Assembly (NCBI RefSeq): GCF_015840335.1
Contig: NZ_CP060395.1
Location: 2,889,277-2,953,276, forward strand
Source of the DNA: Synechococcus sp. CBW1108
Lineage (GTDB): Bacteria > Cyanobacteriota > Cyanobacteriia > PCC-6307 > Cyanobiaceae
Direction: 5' to 3'
Length of the DNA stretch: 64,000 nt
The notes under the pieces are model-generated. The model had not been told where the DNA came from and ran no database searches. It saw nothing but the letters and a program-made list of their open reading frames with translations. The position numbers and the translations under genes were made by a program. Every line of letters begins with the position of its first letter. Position 1 is the first letter of the stretch. This document shows, piece by piece, positions 62,555 through 64,000 of this stretch.

Positions 62555-62576
62555 GCCCGGAGCGTTGGCCCCGGGC
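62555..62576. terminator. Stem-loop between convergent units
   Basis: GCCCGG pairs with CCGGGC across a 10-base loop, 24 bases after the CopD-like stop. On the minus strand it is followed by TTTGTTG, so it may terminate transcripts from either side. Confidence 0.55.
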
Positions 62577-63022
62577 GTTTGCCTGCTCAGCCGTGGTGCC
62601 GTCCCAAGGGGTGCGGGCTCAGCTGTGCGGTCGGTTGATCGTCAGATCAGGTGTTTTTCAGTTGTGGGCGGAGCTGCCGGCGCTGGCACCTGGGGCCAGG
62701 TGTCGAGGGTGACGTTCCACTGGGTCCGGGGCACCTAAGGCGATGCAGTGGACGGCCGTTCAAGCCAGGAACATCAGAGATCCGTTGAGAGTGTTGGAGC
62801 AGGGGCCGGATCGTCAGCGCGCTCCTATCTGCTGCTCAGGGGGGTGTCTTTCATCTGTGGAGCCTCCGAATCCCGTTGCAATCAGCATGGATCTGGCGGC
62901 AGGGCTGAGCAAGGGCTGAAAGGCGATCGACACCGCTCTTCACGGGAGGCAATGGGCCTTCATGAAGGGGGCTTCATGGCTGACGCCAGGATGCAGCGGC
63001 ACCTTCGTCCAGCTGGGCCCCA
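62577..63022. other. Gene-free region with the second duplicated block
   Basis: It holds the counterparts of two segments seen near 55.15-55.35 kb: AGCTGCCGGCGCTGGCACCT at 62672 and TGTTGGAGCAGGGGCCGG at 62794. As at 55 kb, a minus-strand terminator-like hairpin lies to the left. No frame is convincing as a protein gene. Confidence 0.45.
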
Positions 63023-63538
63023 GTGGCATCCCCCCTGCAGATCCGCCCCTATGAGGCGGCCGACTGGCCAGCGGTGTGGACGCTGCTGGAGCCGGTGTTC
63101 CGCGCCGGTGAAACCTTCCCCCACGACCCAGCCATCACCGAGGCCGCAGCCCGGGTGGCGTGGGTGGAGCAGAGCCAGGCGGTGATGGTGGCCGCCGATG
63201 CAGCTGGAAGCCTGGTAGGCACCTACTACCTGAGGCCTAACTCCCTGGCCCTCGGCGCTCATGTCGCCAACGCGGGCTACGTGGTGGCCGAGCACTGCCG
63301 CCGCCAGGGCATCGGTAGCCGGCTCTGCCAGCACTCTCTTAAGGCGGCGCGGCGGCTGGGCTTTCGCTCAATGCAGTTCAACCTGGTAGTGAGCACCAAC
63401 GCAGCAGCCATCCACTGCTGGCAGCGCAACGGCTTCCAGGTGGTCGGCACCCTGCCGGGGGCGTTCCGGCACAGACAGTTGGGTTACGTGGATGCCCTCG
63501 TGATGGTGCAGTCCCTGCTGGAGGGGCCCAATCGATGA
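63023..63538 (+). CDS. GNAT family N-acetyltransferase
   Basis: 171 residues from GTG 63023. GNAT core: IRPYEAADWPAVWTLLEPVF at the N terminus, VAAD AAGSLVGTYYLRPN strand pair, motif A ANAGYVVAEHCRRQGIGSRL with the Q/RxxGxG/A acetyl-CoA loop, and motif B NLVVSTNAAAIHCWQRNGF. The substrate is unknown. It overlaps the next gene by 4 bases (ATGA). Confidence 0.92.
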   Translation: MASPLQIRPYEAADWPAVWTLLEPVFRAGETFPHDPAITEAAARVAWVEQSQAVMVAADAAGSLVGTYYLRPNSLALGAHVANAGYVVAEHCRRQGIGSRLCQHSLKAARRLGFRSMQFNLVVSTNAAAIHCWQRNGFQVVGTLPGAFRHRQLGYVDALVMVQSLLEGPNR

Positions 63539-63939
63539 GGGTGGTGCCAATGCGCTTCAGCCCCGGCGACGACCTGCGCCTGGCGCTGGAAACCTGGATG
63601 GCTCAGCAGCAGGAGCAGGCTGGCTGCGTGATCAGCGCCGTTGGCAGCTTGTCGGTGCTCCAGCTGCGGCTGGCCGGCCAGCAGAAGAGCACCACGATCA
63701 CGGGCGACCTGGAGATCCTCAGCCTCGCGGGCACGCTCTCGCCCGATGGGGTTCACCTACATGTGGCAGTGGCCGACAGCCGCGGCACCGTGATCGGTGG
63801 CCATCTCTGCGCCGGCTCGCTGGTGCGCACCACCGCTGAGCTCGTGGTTGGCCTGCTGCCGGAGTGGCGCTTCTGCCGGCAGCTGGATCCGGCCACCGGC
63901 TATGCCGAACTGCGGATTCATCCTCGGGATCTGGGGTGA
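63535..63939 (+). CDS. PPC/DUF296 domain DNA-binding-like protein
   Basis: 134 residues from ATG 63535, overlapping the GNAT gene by 4 bases. The PCC/DUF296 fold is shown by MRFSPGDDLRLALETWMAQQ, CVISAVGSLSVLQLRLAGQ, LEILSLAGTLSPDGVHLHVA and GHLCAGSLVRTTAELVVG (the GG(H)L-x-G loop). In plants the domain accompanies AT-hooks; bacterial stand-alone forms are trimers of unknown function. Confidence 0.9.
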   Translation: MRVVPMRFSPGDDLRLALETWMAQQQEQAGCVISAVGSLSVLQLRLAGQQKSTTITGDLEILSLAGTLSPDGVHLHVAVADSRGTVIGGHLCAGSLVRTTAELVVGLLPEWRFCRQLDPATGYAELRIHPRDLG

Positions 63940-64000
63940 GTTGCGGCAGCCGCCGCTCCACCTGCAGAAACACCAGCCAGGCCACGCCTGCACTGATGCC
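63719..64000 (-). CDS. Partial gene, paralogue of the 34.5-kb small protein
   Basis: At the right edge the minus strand encodes GISAGVAWLVFLQVERRLPQ, closely matching GISAALAWLVFLQVERRLPP of the protein at 34534-34728. The 5' end is outside the window. The frame continues to a stop at 63719, antisense to the PPC gene, so the C terminus is probably shorter in reality or has lost its native stop. Confidence 0.45.
   Translation of the reverse strand, partial: GISAGVAWLVFLQVERRLPQLTPDPEDESAVRHSRWPDPAAGRSATPAAGQPRAQRWCAPASRRRDGHRSRCRGCRPLPHVGEPHRARACPRG

Overview
The window is chromosomal DNA of a GC-rich picocyanobacterium, most likely of the Cyanobium / freshwater-brackish Synechococcus group. 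Evidence: a complete psbA (D1 of photosystem II), a high-light-inducible protein gene, DUF1651 genes (a family typical of picocyanobacteria), a hierridin-type type III PKS cluster and many small cyanobacterial membrane proteins. The genus is inferred; there is no rRNA gene or clear tRNA in the window.

Layout. 1-3.5 kb: a pirin end, then a sulfur module (ArsR regulator facing a persulfide dioxygenase-rhodanese fusion and a TauE/SafE exporter). 3.4-10.1 kb: a methyltransferase, a DUF6880 protein, DoxX, and an overlapping pair of a phytase/esterase-like gene (one-base frameshift) and a PhoX/DUF839 gene whose 95-bp tandem duplication is frame-compensated by one extra C. 10.1-18 kb: TspO, and a NrsRS-like two-component system divergent from an RND metal-efflux operon. 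18-20.5 kb: a glycine-repeat protein and an IS1182-type transposase.

20.6-30.5 kb is a minus-strand DNA-repair locus: GST, PdeM endonuclease, MBL exonuclease, phytochelatin synthase, ATP-dependent DNA ligase and Lhr-type helicase. Between ligase and helicase lies low-GC DNA resembling integron cassettes: a HigBA-type toxin-antitoxin pair and a DUF4334 gene, each followed at its 3' end by an attC-like hairpin or half-site. 30.5-38 kb holds many small membrane or secreted proteins, a damaged HLIP gene and an IS inserted in its 3' end.

37.9-44.2 kb is a secondary-metabolism region: a POR-like SDR and a P450 on the minus strand; a peroxiredoxin-fold protein, methyltransferase, flavoprotein and type III PKS on the plus strand. 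psbA (Glu130 form) follows. 45.5-59.3 kb is a mobile, decaying region: two near-identical IS5-type copies (one split by an IS256-type element), a second truncated IS256 copy just upstream of a mechanosensitive channel gene, an internally deleted IS remnant, and gene fragments among two glycosyltransferases and a CDGSH protein. 59.3-64 kb is quieter: SulP transporter, DUF1651, thiamine-binding protein, CopD-like membrane protein, GNAT and PPC-domain proteins.

The most notable points are the attC-bounded toxin-antitoxin cassette inside the repair locus, the frame-compensated duplication in the PhoX-like gene, the nested IS elements with clean target duplications, the HLIP gene damaged twice, and a homologous pair of non-coding blocks at about 55.1 and 62.6 kb.
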